Positions 37,501 to 52,500 are shown, numbered from the stretch's first letter. The stretch is DNA of 64,000 nt from Ischnura elegans (GCF_921293095.1 NC_060257.1:56332968-56396967), one strand, 5' to 3'. The notes: generated by a model from the letters alone, not told the origin. Numbers and translations: made by a program.

Positions 37501-40500
37501 CTATATTGTCAATTCGTAAGTTTGAACAGGTGACAGGAAGGTCCTCACATCCCTTGACTTCAAAAACTTATGCGGGAGACAAAATGATGAAGTGTAGGCA
37601 TGACATTTGGGGTAACTTGAGTGGCTTTGTTTAAAATATTGTCATTGATCATGTACCTTCAGTTCAGTTTTGATAAGACATCAAAACATTTTCACCTAAA
37701 TTTATTAGTGCATGACACCTTTCTTTGTATTATACAACATTCTTGATTGCCATGAGTTTCTCTTTCTTTGGAACTTCCTTTTTTTTTGACGAACTTGCAG
37801 AAAGCCTGTGTAATTGGGTGAGTTGTAAAATTTCCACCTCATTAAGATGCAAATAAATCAAGTTACCCTAAAGTCCTTAGCTCGCACCAATAAATATTTT
37901 CAACATCAAAGATAGTAATATATCTTTGGTGATATTGAGGGAGAGGAGAGAGATTTCTCTCATGCAAAGCGAAGGGCATATGTTGGTGGTTGGTGCGTAA
38001 CGTTTTATCTTTACCTTTTTAATTACCTTTTAAAATTAGCACTTTTTCTCCCAGCTGTCCTTTCCGACTTGCACGGCTGACAGTCTCCACTGCTCCCTCT
38101 GTGGCTGTCACTTTCACAATTTCTTTTCCTTCACTCTCACTGCCTTCTCCTCTGATCCATGTCCGTTCCCTTCTACCCTTGGAATCCCCATCCCGTCTCA
38201 CTCCCTCTTCTCCACCAGCCTTGAGCCTCACCAGCCCTTTCCGACCCTTAAAACTGCCCTCTTTGTCCTCCGTACCAACAGGAACTTTGTGACCCCTTGG
38301 CAGGACCACAGGGGCTGCAGAAGTGATTTTCTGTAGCATCCTTCCCGTGCTGATGCTTCGTTTTCCCCTCCGGTTAATTTGTTCGGGGTTCGCCAAGGCT
38401 CTGTCTTGGCCCCTCAGTTTTTCAAACTCATCCGTTTCCCTTATCTTTCCGAGGTGTTCCTTGGTTCTTCTTCCAACAGCGTAGCCGTCTATAACTTGAG
38501 GGTATTCGGTGATTGTCCTGCTCCTTGTTGATCGCTTGTTACCCGTAGTTTTCTTGACTAAAATCAATTCCTCGTCTGGATCTTCCTGTTTGGCGGCCAG
38601 CTGAAACACCAAGTCCTTGAATCTCTTAAGGTTGTAGGGAGTGAGGGGTACTAGTGGCCAGACCAGCTCAAAAACGGCATCCATACGTGGGGAAGACAGG
38701 AGTTGCGGGTAGAACTGAGTCAATCTGCTTCCAGCCTGGACAACGGTGAGGGTATTACTGTGTGTAAGGTAGAAAGATGGCGTGTTAGAAATTAGGATCA
38801 GTAGAAATTAGGATCAGTAGAGTAGATCTCTTAAGTGCTTTAGGGGGGCTTCAGGGTGATTGTAAAATCACTAAGTTTCGAAATACTATCGGGCTTTTTG
38901 TGATCTTTAAAAGACAGGAACAGAATTCTCTCCATTTACGTTACACCAACCATTTTCCAGTTATAAATATTTCTACTTGGAATTTGATGAAATGATACTT
39001 TTTCGTGGATTTGAGAAAATAAACAGGCATTGAATGTTGGGTCCTTGAGCGATTTATATGTGATTTTCGATCAGTCTAATGTTTTAAACTCATAGCAGTA
39101 CTCTTATATTACACGCAGCTCTCATTAAGAGGCTGAAATCGACTATCGTGAAAAATTTCTCCGAAAAAACTCAATACAACATTTTTTTATACACCCAATA
39201 AAAGTTTTTGAGTTTGTTAGAAGTGTCACTAATCCTTGGGGCTCCTCAATTTTCACGAATAAAAATGCTCAATGCTTCATTTTTTTGTGTTAGACGATTT
39301 TTAGTATCCGTGGCGTTATTTACGATTTTTCCGCAATTTAGGATGGCGTTCGGTCCTTACCACCACGTTCAAAAACTGCGAGTGATAATGAGATCGGGAA
39401 TAAGCGTCACAGTTACCCGTCCTCCATTTGTTCGGGTCATCCTTTGGATACCTTTAGGATAAGTTCGGAAGTTGGGAGAGGGGGAAAGCATTGTTCCAAG
39501 TTTCATATTCCGTAATTGGGAATATTTCTCGCATACATTGGGATACTTGCGATACAGCCCTCATAGGTGACAGATGAAGGCCGGTTTAAATTAGAAGATA
39601 TCGGCAATTATCAGCAGGGAGCACTTAGATTCCAAAACCCGTGATTCAATGGTAGCGTTTGTAGACAAAATAGCCAGATAATTGGCTTGGGTTTTGGTCG
39701 ATTTTGATGTAACGGGAAAATTAGTGTGATACTTCGGAACGCGCGTGTCATAGTCATTTTTTCATGCCTTTTCTTCCATGCTTCGTTAGCTTTAACCGTG
39801 AATAAGACGTCAACAGAAGAATACGTCGAGGTATAAATTATAGCGCTGATAACATGATGAATATTGAAATTTGAGAATGATTAACTTTAAGTATAAACCA
39901 TCCTTGAAAGTAAAAGCGAAGATGTATCCTGTAGGTTATGCAGCAAATATTTTTTGGTGAATTGAGTATTGCATATATTATAAAGGGCGTGGGAGATGAA
40001 GGCGCTCGAGCGAATCCCCTCTTTTTTTCGGGACTCAATGGCCGGTTTAGTTCGTGTTCGTACACACATCGGTAACATAAATGTAATTGCCGACTCACGA
40101 GAAATGGGCGATAATTTTCGATATTTCTTTTTCTAAATTATGAGGAAATGTCTGAATGGGGAAGATTTCTTCGTGATAACTTATCTTTGCCTCTCACCGA
40201 CAATGAAAACCGATTTCGTGTGCGAGTGAACGACCCTTCCGCAATCGATCCTCCTTAGGATGGTAGGGTTTTGTTTGTCGATACGTCGGGAGAAGATGAA
40301 GTAACTTACTCGGGAGATTACCCGAGAAACCTTAATCTAAAATCATATATCGGGGAAATCTAAAACAATTTGCCTTCTTCGGCCACCCCTGAACCAGTAT
40401 TTTTAACCAATTATTTGTTTTTCAAGGTCCGACAGGTCGTGAAATTAAAACCAAGGAGACAATAGAATTAAGCTTTGCGTGACCTTGTTTTTGCAGTATC

Positions 40501-43500
40501 TCTGTAATTATAATTTTAGTATATCTGTCGACCGCTTCACGTCGCAATCGCAAACAATGATCACTGCAGTAACAGTGTATCGCGCCAAGTGTGAACCCAA
40601 GACGCAATCAATATTCCAATAATATCCAGACAACAGTGTCGGCGTTAACATATGACATCTGTGGAATATCCATGTTAGTCCAGTTGATGTTGTATGGATA
40701 TCTGTCTAGTATTCAAAGGACCGCCAAACAAAGTTGCAGCGATATCAAACAGTGGACATGGAGGTCCATATTGCAGCATCTCTTTGGTATCTTCACAACA
40801 TCTAATGAGTAGATAATGGGTGTGTTTATTATGGTTTTTGGTAATCCCCAGACTTACAGACAAAGCATTTGCGCTCTGCAATTCTGTACAGAACATATCG
40901 ATGGCTAAGTTCTAACAACACGTGTCTCAAAATTTTGCCGGTTTGAGACATGTATCTTAAACAGAATGTCATGACATTTAAAAAATAAAAACAACTGTTT
41001 CTTTGCAAATGTATGCTTCTTTTTCAGTTGCATGAATTTTTGATTTTTAATTTCTCTGTACAATTATATATATAAATCGTTTCTTTTGCTCTCCTGAAAA
41101 GTTGCTATTTTTGATATGCGTGTTGTTAGAATTTGGCCATCGATATGCTACCAATGAATATTTTTTGAAACTATGTTATAATTTTTTAATATCACGGATA
41201 TTATCACTTGAATATCTATGTAACGTTATTTTTTACGACTCGTCGTGGATGTTACAAATAGGATATCTATGTATTTCCATCAAAATATTCATCTTGTGCT
41301 TTGAATATATGGACCTTATTTAAATACCCAATGTATGTGAGCGTGTGTTGTAGTTTCATCTCTTAACAGTTTGAGTGCCGGCTGCTAAATTTAAAGCCCT
41401 ACGGAAAAATCCAGCAATTTTTACAATATTCGTACATTTTTTAAAACATAAGCATCAAAAATATATTTATATCGATGTGCATTTCATATAAAAATAGAAT
41501 TTGCTCTTCTTTATGAATGAGTTAAATAACATTTATTGCTAATTTTTAAACATATTATTTAACAATGTAAACCTACTGTTTTTGAAAAATAAAAAAAGTT
41601 GCAACATATGATGTACCGCCATAACATGCATAATAATTTTTTTAATATGCTCAATTTGAACTATTTTAAGTATGGAAATCATAAAAAAGCATTGTTCCAA
41701 GCAAACCATAATAAATCCTGGATGACAAAAAGGGTCAATGCACCCTCAACGAACGGTCCATTGGCCCAAAGAATTTTCACACTAAGTGGCCTAAGATGAG
41801 GATGCCGGTAGCTACAGAGGACTTTTCGTCCTCAAGACATAAAGTGAACTCTTTTTCCATCGAGCAGTTGATTTTTGAAAAAAACAGAACCCTTAAGCAG
41901 TAAACTGGAAAAGTACCACAGGCGAAATATTACGGCTTCACGCATACAAAGCCAATTAAATGGAAAGACGTAATATTACGTCCATGGCAATCCTCAGAAG
42001 GATTAGCAGGACGTAATATTACGTCCATGGCACGCAAAGTGTTAATGGTGGGAAACGCTGCCCAAATTAATCGACGAATGAGTGATATGTTCGGTGAAAC
42101 TTTTATGAGAGTTAGCAACGTGCGGCAATGGTTCAGGAACTTTGAAGCGGGACGTATAGACGTTATTAATGCAGGTGGTCGAGGGAGAATACGGGCGCCA
42201 ACCGTTGATCTTCTTCAGTGAGTGAATCGGGTGATTCGAGAAGATCATCGGTTCTCAATTTCTGTATCGAGAACTAGGCTTCCTCTGATTTTCATCTCTT
42301 TTCTAATGTAAAACGCCAAGAGCAATTTTGGCAGAGAAAAAGAGCTGCAGATCAGCGCAGAGAATTGGCTGGCAGCACAGGCGGCTACTCTCTACTTCGG
42401 GGGTTCTGGAAAATTGTCACCACAATACGACAAAAGTGTATGTAGGAACAGCGATTTTTTAGGAAAGTAGCTGAATGATGTAGCTAAATGTGTGCAAATA
42501 AAAGTTTTAACTTTCGCGATGATTTTATTTAAAACTGATCGTACCTTGAAAAAAGAATAGCCCTCATATTGTGCATATTTCGTATGAAACTTTTTAAAGA
42601 TAACCTGAGTGAGAAAGATTTTACTTTTCGTCATAACTTACCTTCCTTTTTCATCGACCGAATTATTTTAATTAAATGTGACTTAAAGTCTAAGTGGGCG
42701 ATACCGTTAGAAATTTTTTAAAATAGTGGAATGGAATTGATAATGGAATACAATATAATGGGTAAAAGATAATGAAATTTTTTTAGATTTATTTTTTAAA
42801 TATTTTTTAATAAAATTATTTAAATAGTGAAAACTTGGTTTTACATAAAATATTTCATTGAGGTAAAATGTACCCATAAGAGTTAATAACACTTAATGGG
42901 ACTCAATTGTTGATCGATACTGGAGCAAATTATGTCTTTACGTGTCTTCAAGATCTGTGTGAACGAATCCATCTTAATCGATCCCGGATGACGTCAGGAC
43001 GGTTTTTATTGCCGAAGTGTCGGGAGAATATGAAGTAGCTGACTCGGTAGATTTCCCGAGAAACCTATACATCCAAAGCCATATACTCTGGAGACCTAAA
43101 AAATTTAACGTGCCTTCCTCGGCCGCCTCTGAACCAGTCTTATTTTTATTGTGATTTAAATTTTATTTGACCGATCTGACCTTGAAAAAAGAATAACCCA
43201 CGTATAAAACTTTTTAGGGAATAAGTAAATGAGAAGTTTTTAGTTTTCGTCACATTGCATCTGCCTTTTAATAGACTGAGTTATTTTAATGAATTGCAAT
43301 TTAAATTGTAACTGGACGACCACGTCAGATATTAAAATGGTGAAACTTTGATTTACCGTAAAATATTCGATCGAGAGAAAGTATATCCGTAAGCGGAAGT
43401 AACGCTTAGAGAATACGGAAATGAGAATTTCTTTTTCTTCCATAATGTACATTCTTTTTAACCAACCAAATTCTTTTAATGCATTGCAATTGAAATTGTA

Positions 43501-46500
43501 ACAGGACGAACACATTAGATATTAACATGGTGAAACTTTGGTTTACCATAAAATATTAGTTCGAGAGAAAGTATATCCAAAAGCGGAAGTAGCGCTCCAT
43601 GAGACTCAATTGTTGATTGATACTAGAGACAATGATTACTTCACGCAGGGGCGGTCTGGCTAGGTCGGCTGGTCGGCGATCGTCGAGGTCCCCGAGCTTA
43701 GGGGGTCCCAACAACGCTCGTGTCTATCTTGAAGCGTAAATGAAAGGTGTAATAAAAAGACTCAAGAGTGCTCGAGCCATGGTTTTTTTGATGTTATAAA
43801 ATTCCATTGCTTGCTTTATTCACAACATATTCCGAGTAATAAGATTATATAAAAATAAAATAAAGTTGTCTGTAGATAAAAGAGAGCTTGATGCTTTTTT
43901 TTAAAGGGTTATTCGAAAAGGCTATTTTAGTGTTTTTTTAGATTTCAGCGCAGTTTCAAGGAAAACATACACTTAATAATAGATAATAGAACCATGATGC
44001 ATTATTAAATTTGAAAATCTGTGAATTTATAACTTTTCGTTATATTTTTTTTAAAGAAATTGCTATTTTTTATTGACTTTTATCTGGATTTTAAGTGCCA
44101 GAATAGCGACAAAATCCATTTCCCGGCATGCAAATTCGTAAAAATTTTCCGGGTAGAATCCTTTAATCCCCCTAGGTAAGAGGGGTCCCGTCATGAGCCC
44201 CAGCCGAGGGCCCCCAATCACCCCAGATCGCCCCTGACTTCTAGTGCAGCTACCTCAAGTATTAATTCCCTTTGATCTCTTGGAAGCCTTCATCATTAAT
44301 CACCTGTCAAATACGATGTGGTACGGTTGCATCTTGCAAAAGAGCGTCGACGGGACTGACACAGCAAAATTTCTCTCTTTCCCGCCGCTGTCGTTAAACC
44401 TTTCCTCGATCATCCTGTTGCTGCTTCCGGAGTTGCCGTCGTCAATACTTCCGCCGTATTCCTTTTGCTCTCCCTGCCGTATTCCAGAAATGGAAACCTT
44501 ACTTAGACAGTGTATTGCTTGTTCCTTGGAAGTTGGCTTACACCAAGGGGGAGTTTTCATGTGACTGAGGGATGTAGGACTTATCTTCTCCAGTGGCATT
44601 CTTCCTTTGGTCAAATGCCTTCCTTTCAGTGTGAGACTCTTCGGTTTCTGTTTTGGCTCGGCAAGCTTTTCTTTTTCTTCAGATGCACTCAGCTCCGTGT
44701 TTTGCAGTATAGATTTAGAGATAACCCTGAAGAAAATGGAAATAAATATAAGTATCCGTTTCGTAGATAAAAATGAAAATTATGACGTGAAAAATGTTTA
44801 AATTAATCCATGTTATGCAGGTTAGATATAGAGATAACCGTGAAAAACAGAAATAAATATCCATTCCCTAGATTAAATTGCAATCCTTTCCTGAGAAATG
44901 TTTAAATAAATTAATTTTTTGCAGTATGAATATAGAGATAACCCTGAAAATAACAGAAATAATATTCCGTATATGAAGTTGTAATTATCTCGTGAGAATT
45001 TTTTTAATAATTCCATATATAAGAGTACAGATTTAGAGATAACCCTGAAAAAAAGATTATTTAAGTATTCTGAGTTGAATACTTAAAAAACTACTTGCAG
45101 TATAAGTCATATGATAACCGATAATATTTTATGCTTTGTCACTTTAGTAGACTCGAAGGAGGTTGTGAATTGAAAATAAGCGACTCTTCATTTTTCCCTT
45201 AAGCTTAAGTCGCGGATTCGTTGAAGCCTTATTCCGATGGCTATCGTACCAAAACTTGCCATAAGAAATTGTCGTAACTGGAGCGTACGACCATTAAACA
45301 AGTTCTGATGTTATTTATCACGTTTATTATTTTAAAATCCCCATGATCCAAAGCACTCTGCTGATTATTACATTTGTATATCACCTGAATTTTCGGTGGT
45401 ACAGAGTTCTTGTCGGTGTTAAAATTTCTTCATGAGACTCTAAGAACTCAAATTCGACATCCATGTGAAATAGATCCCTTCCAATAGCTCGTAGTAGACC
45501 TGAAAAAAAATCGTCTTATCAGTTGAAATCTTATCTGCGTGTATTTCTATCAATACCATTATGAATTAAATTATTTAGTTGTATAATTTTATATAAAAAG
45601 ATTGAATCCAGCTGTCCATTAATTGTGAAGTAGTGAAAGGTTTCCAAAGTTTGGCTATTTGACGAACTGCTCTCGAAATATTATTGGTTTTAAATTGGTT
45701 GGTAAAGTTTGGCACGATTCTAAGTTACAGTAAAGCTTAAATAAAAGTGTAACTACCTTGTATTTTAATATGTTGAACTTCCACTATATCACACCTGAAT
45801 CGGTTGAATTTTACAATAAAGGTTTATCCTCGTAAAAGAGATAAGCAAAGCAAGGTAAGTACTTTTTTACTGCTCTTCAGGTTTCTATGATTTTTTAGTA
45901 TGATAATTTTTTCTTGACCATAGTCCAAATATATGGTAGATTCTGTGAGTATGACTTTTCAAACTATGAGACACTTAAGGTTCACTTATTGAAATTTGAT
46001 GACCGTAATCAATATATACCAGGTCATACCTTTCCAGATAAATTGCTTTTATTGAAGGCATACCATAAGCAATACTCATACCAGTGGTAAAACTCATCGA
46101 TAAAATGAATTTGGAAGATGGCCTAGATCTCATCATTAGTTGGATCGGGCAGACCCTCATGGTAAATATATGCTGGAACGCTTAAGGTGTCTGCGCAGTA
46201 ACCGTAAACTTGGCCAAGAGTAATACTCTCAACTTCGGCATTATTTTGGGATAGAAAAAAAACAAATGAAAATTTTCTTCTAGTAATTATCTAATTTAAT
46301 GAAAATTAAAATTACTATAAAACAGAATGAAAATGAACGCTATCGTCTTGGTCAGCAAGTAAAATCCATGATGTTACAGCGGATTTTGCCATTTCAATCT
46401 GGTTCCAGTGTGCAGTAGCCGATAATCACTTTTCTATAGGTAAAATCTCAGGATAGAAACTGATAGAATTGGTTTACCGATTCCAAGTGGGTGCATTCCC

Positions 46501-49500
46501 ATCCTATTCGAGTAATAATCCAGGATCGGTGGATCTCCTTCCTCTAAGCCTGGCGAACAGACGAATGATGGTGAAACGATTCCGGGGTAGGCCGTGGACA
46601 TCAAGTACCTGTAGAGGAAAGAATATTTATCTTAATTTGGTGCAGTATCAGTTCTAAAAGTTATGTATTAAGAATATTTATCTTTTTATAGGCTTCCGCA
46701 AGATAATGTAGGAGAAGCATCGTTTCATCCAGGACTTTCTCTCCCTTTATCAATTTTTAGGGCAACATTATCTATGGGCTAAAAAATGGTGTCATCTATT
46801 AATCTGATAGTTGTTCTTTATTTCACCTTCGTTTCAGAAATTTTGAACTGAGTTTAGGAAACATTGCGTTAAAAAACGGCTGACACTATTTTTACGCAAT
46901 TTTTGACAAAATGTGGAGCAAAACTGGAGTTTAAGAAACATGTTCGACGAGAAATTCATGAAAGAGATTTGAGAAAGTGTTGTGAAGGTATATCTGAAGA
47001 AAATACATAATCTGCATGGACGCCGAAATTTGCGCTAAATTTTTGAACCCGTGGCCAGGGCTTGGCTATGTGCGCCTGGGTTTGAACCCAATGTGCGTTG
47101 GGGGTCAGCAAACCTGACCCAGTGGGAAATCCGGAAAGAATTCATCTTGCAGGTATGGCTGTTACGCGATCGTGGAACCCCTTGAATGTTTATTCCTTAA
47201 CTTACATACTGGAGAAACGTGTTGCATACACTCAAGGATACAACGCCGCTTTAAATTCCTGTTGGAATGCTAACTTTATAATCGAAGTTGGGTAAGTCGG
47301 AGCGGGCGTTGAAGACCTTTCATCATGGTATAATTTTGATTTTTGAAGGATCTCCCTGGAACGTAGGTGCATTGATAGATATTTCTATTATCCTGTCTGA
47401 AAATCAAGCTCTAGATTCAGGAGGCGAATGTTCTTTGAATTTGTTAAGATTTATTTTTTTAAGGCTTTTGCCATTTTGTATGTTGTGTTATAATGACCTG
47501 AATAGGTCGGAACCGGTTGAGTTTTCAATAAATTCTGCGTGGAATATAGCAACGTGCATTTTTGAATCTATGATGTAACCATTCCACGAAGTGAACTCGC
47601 GTACCATTGATTCTGTCATTTACATTTTCAAATGTCAGCATGAAAACTTTTTTTGCGGATAAAATTTTGATAAAATTTGGGATTTCAAACAAGATGATGT
47701 CACTCTCAGTATTGTTGTACTCCGGAAGAGTTTACCTCCACCTATCCTTTTGAAATCGACATGGTACTTTATTGTTGCGGGAGATGTTTCGACGCAACAG
47801 AGTCTTGCCTCCTTTCACCCACGTCTACTTTGACTCCCGCCCACGGCTGTCTTGAAGGCCTTTCTTATCGATCAACCGGGTAAGGATTCACCGCAATGCA
47901 TATTTCAGTCGAGACGCAGACGGATATCACTCAACCGCCAAGGAGGGACTCCCCTCACGGCTCCCAGCCATTCGCCACAGTGCATTCACCTCACGAATCA
48001 TAACGCGAGGCATTCATTGTCATCACCCAGGGGGATAAGGAAATTGAAAACGTTCTTCTTGGGGAAAGTCCGGAAGGAATTCTTTGAAAATTATCATTGT
48101 TTTTTTCTAGATATAACCCGTATTCCGGCCGAAGTTCGGGAGTTAAAAAATCTTAATTGCATCTATACAATATTCATTTTTTTAAAAGTGTAAAAATGCT
48201 CGGACATCATTTCAAGGGAAAAGTAGAGCATTTATTCCAAGGTATAAAATGATGAATTATAGGCCCTTTTTAAGTAATCGTACATGTTACTAATTATTTT
48301 GAAGCTAAAAATCATTCTGTGCCATCCACTGGAGCTGAAGAAATTGAAAATTTTCTTCGTTCGACGCTTTTCGACTAATTCCGGAAGGAATTGTTTTCAA
48401 ATTATCGTTGTTGTTATTAAAACATAACTCGCAATTCGGCCGAAGTGTGGAAGATGTGAGTGCCAACCAATTTTCTATATACTATGCTAGAAGTGCCGAG
48501 GCATTTTTGCTGATTTTAAAGTAGGTTAGGAAAAAAAAGTCGGTCTCAAAAACAACTAAAGGTATATTCTATATATTGAAAAAACTTTAGGAAATCTTTA
48601 TTATATGTGGTTTCACCTTTTTAATGTGTTATTTGTCTAAGTTTTGGCAATATGAGTTAATTTTCATAATTTAAAGAAAATAGTGAACGTTAAAATAAAA
48701 TGAATAATAAAGAATTAAAAAGGTATCGTACTTTTTCACAGAATTTATTTAAGTTGACCGGTTTCGTCGCAAAGATGATATCTTCTGAATAAATAAATTA
48801 TAAAAATAAATTAAACAAATTCTGCGAAAAAAGTACCACACCTTTTTAATTCTTTACTATGGATTTAAAAAAAAGAAAAGTCTGAAACCATCGAGTTTAT
48901 AAAATGAATTATGACCATTGGATCATAAGTTATCTATCAGCATCTAAGAGTGACATTGCTGGAGGAATGCTATCGCGCTCCTAGCACTTTTTGCAAGAGG
49001 TAGGGGGAGCGCAATAACGGTCGAGATGGAGTGATGCGTATAATTAAACTGCCGAGTTAAAAAAACGCAAGATTGCTTTCGAGGAGTGAGAGAATATTGA
49101 AAAACCTTGGGATTCGTTACTTCAGGAAATTTATCTTATCTTACTTACCAGTGTAGGTAATTTACATTTTCAATGAAATCGAGGAAAGTGGATCCAAGAC
49201 TTTGTAACATTTCTGCGTAGCCGTTCTTCATTACGTACTCCAAGAAATAATCTCCCAGCATTTCCAGTGCTTCATTCAAAGTGATGCCTGAAAATGACGA
49301 TATATACTATGTTTGAATTGGAATTTATAAAATTATAAGCGATTGATATATTTGGCCTGTGCTCGATCGTTTTATACACTTTTTTATGCAGGGCATCTGT
49401 CATAAAAGCATTTTAGCTTGTGGTGTAAATGAGTAAGCCATTGCCAAGCGATATTATCTCATTTTTAAAACAATATTTAGAGCAATAGGAAATAAATACC

Positions 49501-52500
49501 TCAGAGATATATTAAGTAATATCGGAAGATGAACGCTCTGTCAGGAAATTGATAACTTGGATTGTACAAATGCCGAGAAATTAATGTATGGCCCAACCAG
49601 ATTGCAAGAAAATTTATTTATTTATTTCGAAAAATTTAATCTGGGGAATTAATGTATACTAAAAATGACTAATTAATTATTATTGTTGCTACTTTGGTTG
49701 TATGTATTATTCCTCAGTTCATTTATTTTTGTTATTATAGCTTTACTTACATAGTATATGCGCAGATGACTCGATGAGTTTTAGTGTTTCTTCGTCTGGA
49801 TATGAGCGGAATGTCAAATAGGACTTGTTACCGTATCCCGCGTCCACCCTGATAATGAGAGGGAATCAGACCATGAGGGAAGGCAATCGTAGGAAGAAGT
49901 TTTCGTATTTTATATTGAATTGAGGTCAAAGCCTATTTCAGAGGGAATTGTATCATTTAAATATCCTAATAAATGAAAGAAAAATGAATTGAGCACCTAA
50001 GTAAAGTAGCCTTTTGAACTTCTCATTCTGATACCGTTAATCCTGGAACATGTAGAGAGCGCAACAATGAAAAATCCTAAACAGAAACTTTCAGCCAAGT
50101 GAGAGTTGTGTCCATAACATTTTGTACTTACAATATTTTTTTCCATTCTTCTTCTCCAAATTTGGTGATCACCATGTCCTGAAGACAAATATGAATCAGC
50201 CCGTACTGTGGAAAAAATTCGATGTAATTTTAAACTTTTAATCGGTATAGAATCTGAGTTTTTCCCGGCGTATGCTCTGCAGGAATATTTCTCGGGTTTC
50301 CCACCGGGTGTCGTATCGGGTTGTAGTTCCCAACGTTTCCATGACTAAGTACGTCATCGTCATCAGGGGTTAATGACTGACCTTAACCCCTGATGACGAT
50401 GACGGACTTAGTCATGGAAACGTTGGGAACTACAACCCGATACGACACCCGGTGGGAAACCCGAGAAATATTCCTTTTAATCGGTAATTTATATAAAATG
50501 GATTGTTTTAAAGGATAATATATCTTTTTTAAAGTACAGTACTGCAAAATTTCATTCTATTTCAACTTTGTCAAGACGCATTTCACTATTGAAAGAGCAC
50601 GTCCAGGCAATGATTTTAACAAACAATTTGCGATTTCCTTGTTTTGACATTATTCATAAATTCCATCACATTGCACCGAGAGCATTAATTGAGAATTTAT
50701 ATTAATATTTCATTCATTCTGTGTTGAGAGTTACACTCCATCCATATTCAATGTATTTAGGGATGATTTATGATTGAAGTGACCTCATCACATGTATTTA
50801 GGAATGATTTATGATTGAAGTGACATCATCACCAATAATAGTATCGAAGATAACAATAAAGTTGTGCTCGAACCGGAATCGAATAATATTCAATTTTCCA
50901 ATTAAGTTTCCTCTGTTTTCTAATCGTTGGTTTGAAAGATCAGAATACCTCAAAAGCCTTTGTTAAAAGTTATTGGTTTATCTTTCAATAAAATCGCCAC
51001 ATATACCATTAAACCGAATGGACTAGCTATTATAATCAGATGGTAGTCGTGTTCACGCAGATGTAACATCAAGTATCATAGGAGAAATCAGAACTCGATT
51101 TATTATTTCGAGGATGAGAGATCATCGTGCGAAAATAATATTTTTGCGTAAAGTGAAAATCAGTAAACAATACCAAAAGACGGAGAAATGTAAACTATAT
51201 AAATTGTAGAAGGAAGAAAGCTTTGAAGCCCATCGTTTATACGTGGAACTATTAGCCAGAAGAATTCCAGTATCTAGGCAGTAGAATCGCAAGGAGATTT
51301 AAGCATCATCCATCAGTCCTTTTGAGGTCTTCTGATCAATAATTGTCTCAGCATGTTCAGGAAATTTTCAAGAGTAAAATGCAAATTTTTTGTTAAGAGA
51401 AGCACTGATATTGAAAGGTGTGAAGGGGATGGATTTCATAAAAATGAAGGCGTTTGATGAGCGGAGGGAGATTTGGAGTGCGAGGTCGAACAAAATAGCA
51501 AGGGAATAAGGAAACAGGACTCGGCGTCAGGATCAAAGACAATGGAGGTGAAGGTGGACAACAGAGGAATCTTTATAGGAAAATTGAATATTATTCGATT
51601 CCGGTTCGAGCACATCTTTACCTTCGATACAATTGGTGATGATGTCACTTCAATCATAAATCATTCCTAAATACATTAACTACGGATGGAGTGTAACTCA
51701 CAACACAGAATAAATGAAATATTAATAGATAAATTCTCAAGGAATGCTCTCGGTACAAAAAAACTTAGAAGTGGTAGAACACTGCATTATGTCAAACCAA
51801 AGACTTTCACTATCCACCATGTGTTTAGATTAAATTTCGAAACTTTCCAGATTTGCTACCTTGCCACACTCTTGTAAAAGCTTAGGAGAAAATCTGATTA
51901 AGGACCTTCTATTGAATGGTTGGTCAATTCTGACTTTTTGGGTATCCTTCCTTATGGAAATTAGACATTGCTAATGAATGCGGGGGCAAGAAGAAAGTTT
52001 GGTGGCCTTTTGAAATGAAGTGCTATTTTTCTTAATCCTATGAAATTCTTGAATAAAAGAAGGACAACCTTATTGAAGTACAAAATATTATAGTTGGAGA
52101 ATTGTACGTGGAAATAGCACGACAGCCAACGATTGTATAATTGGGGACAAAAGCTTTTGGCTAATGTCGTTGTTGTGGTCGCTTAAAAAATCAGCAAAGA
52201 ATGTAAAGCATATCAGTATTGTGAGTTGAATATATTATTCAATGACAGAGAATAGAGCAGTATTTTAATGCAAGGGCCAAAAATCGATTTCACATGGTCC
52301 GGAAGGTTTCAATGCTCCACCTTATTTTACCACCTAAACAATAAATTTAATTTCAAAGCACAATAGTATTTATTCGTTAAAAAGCTCATTAATTAATTCA
52401 AATTTTGATATTGTTTATTTTTGACGAGTGTGTCGATATTTGGTTCTCGATACAATATTTTCTTTGGCCTATAGGGGCCGTAAGATATAAGCCGGCGGCC

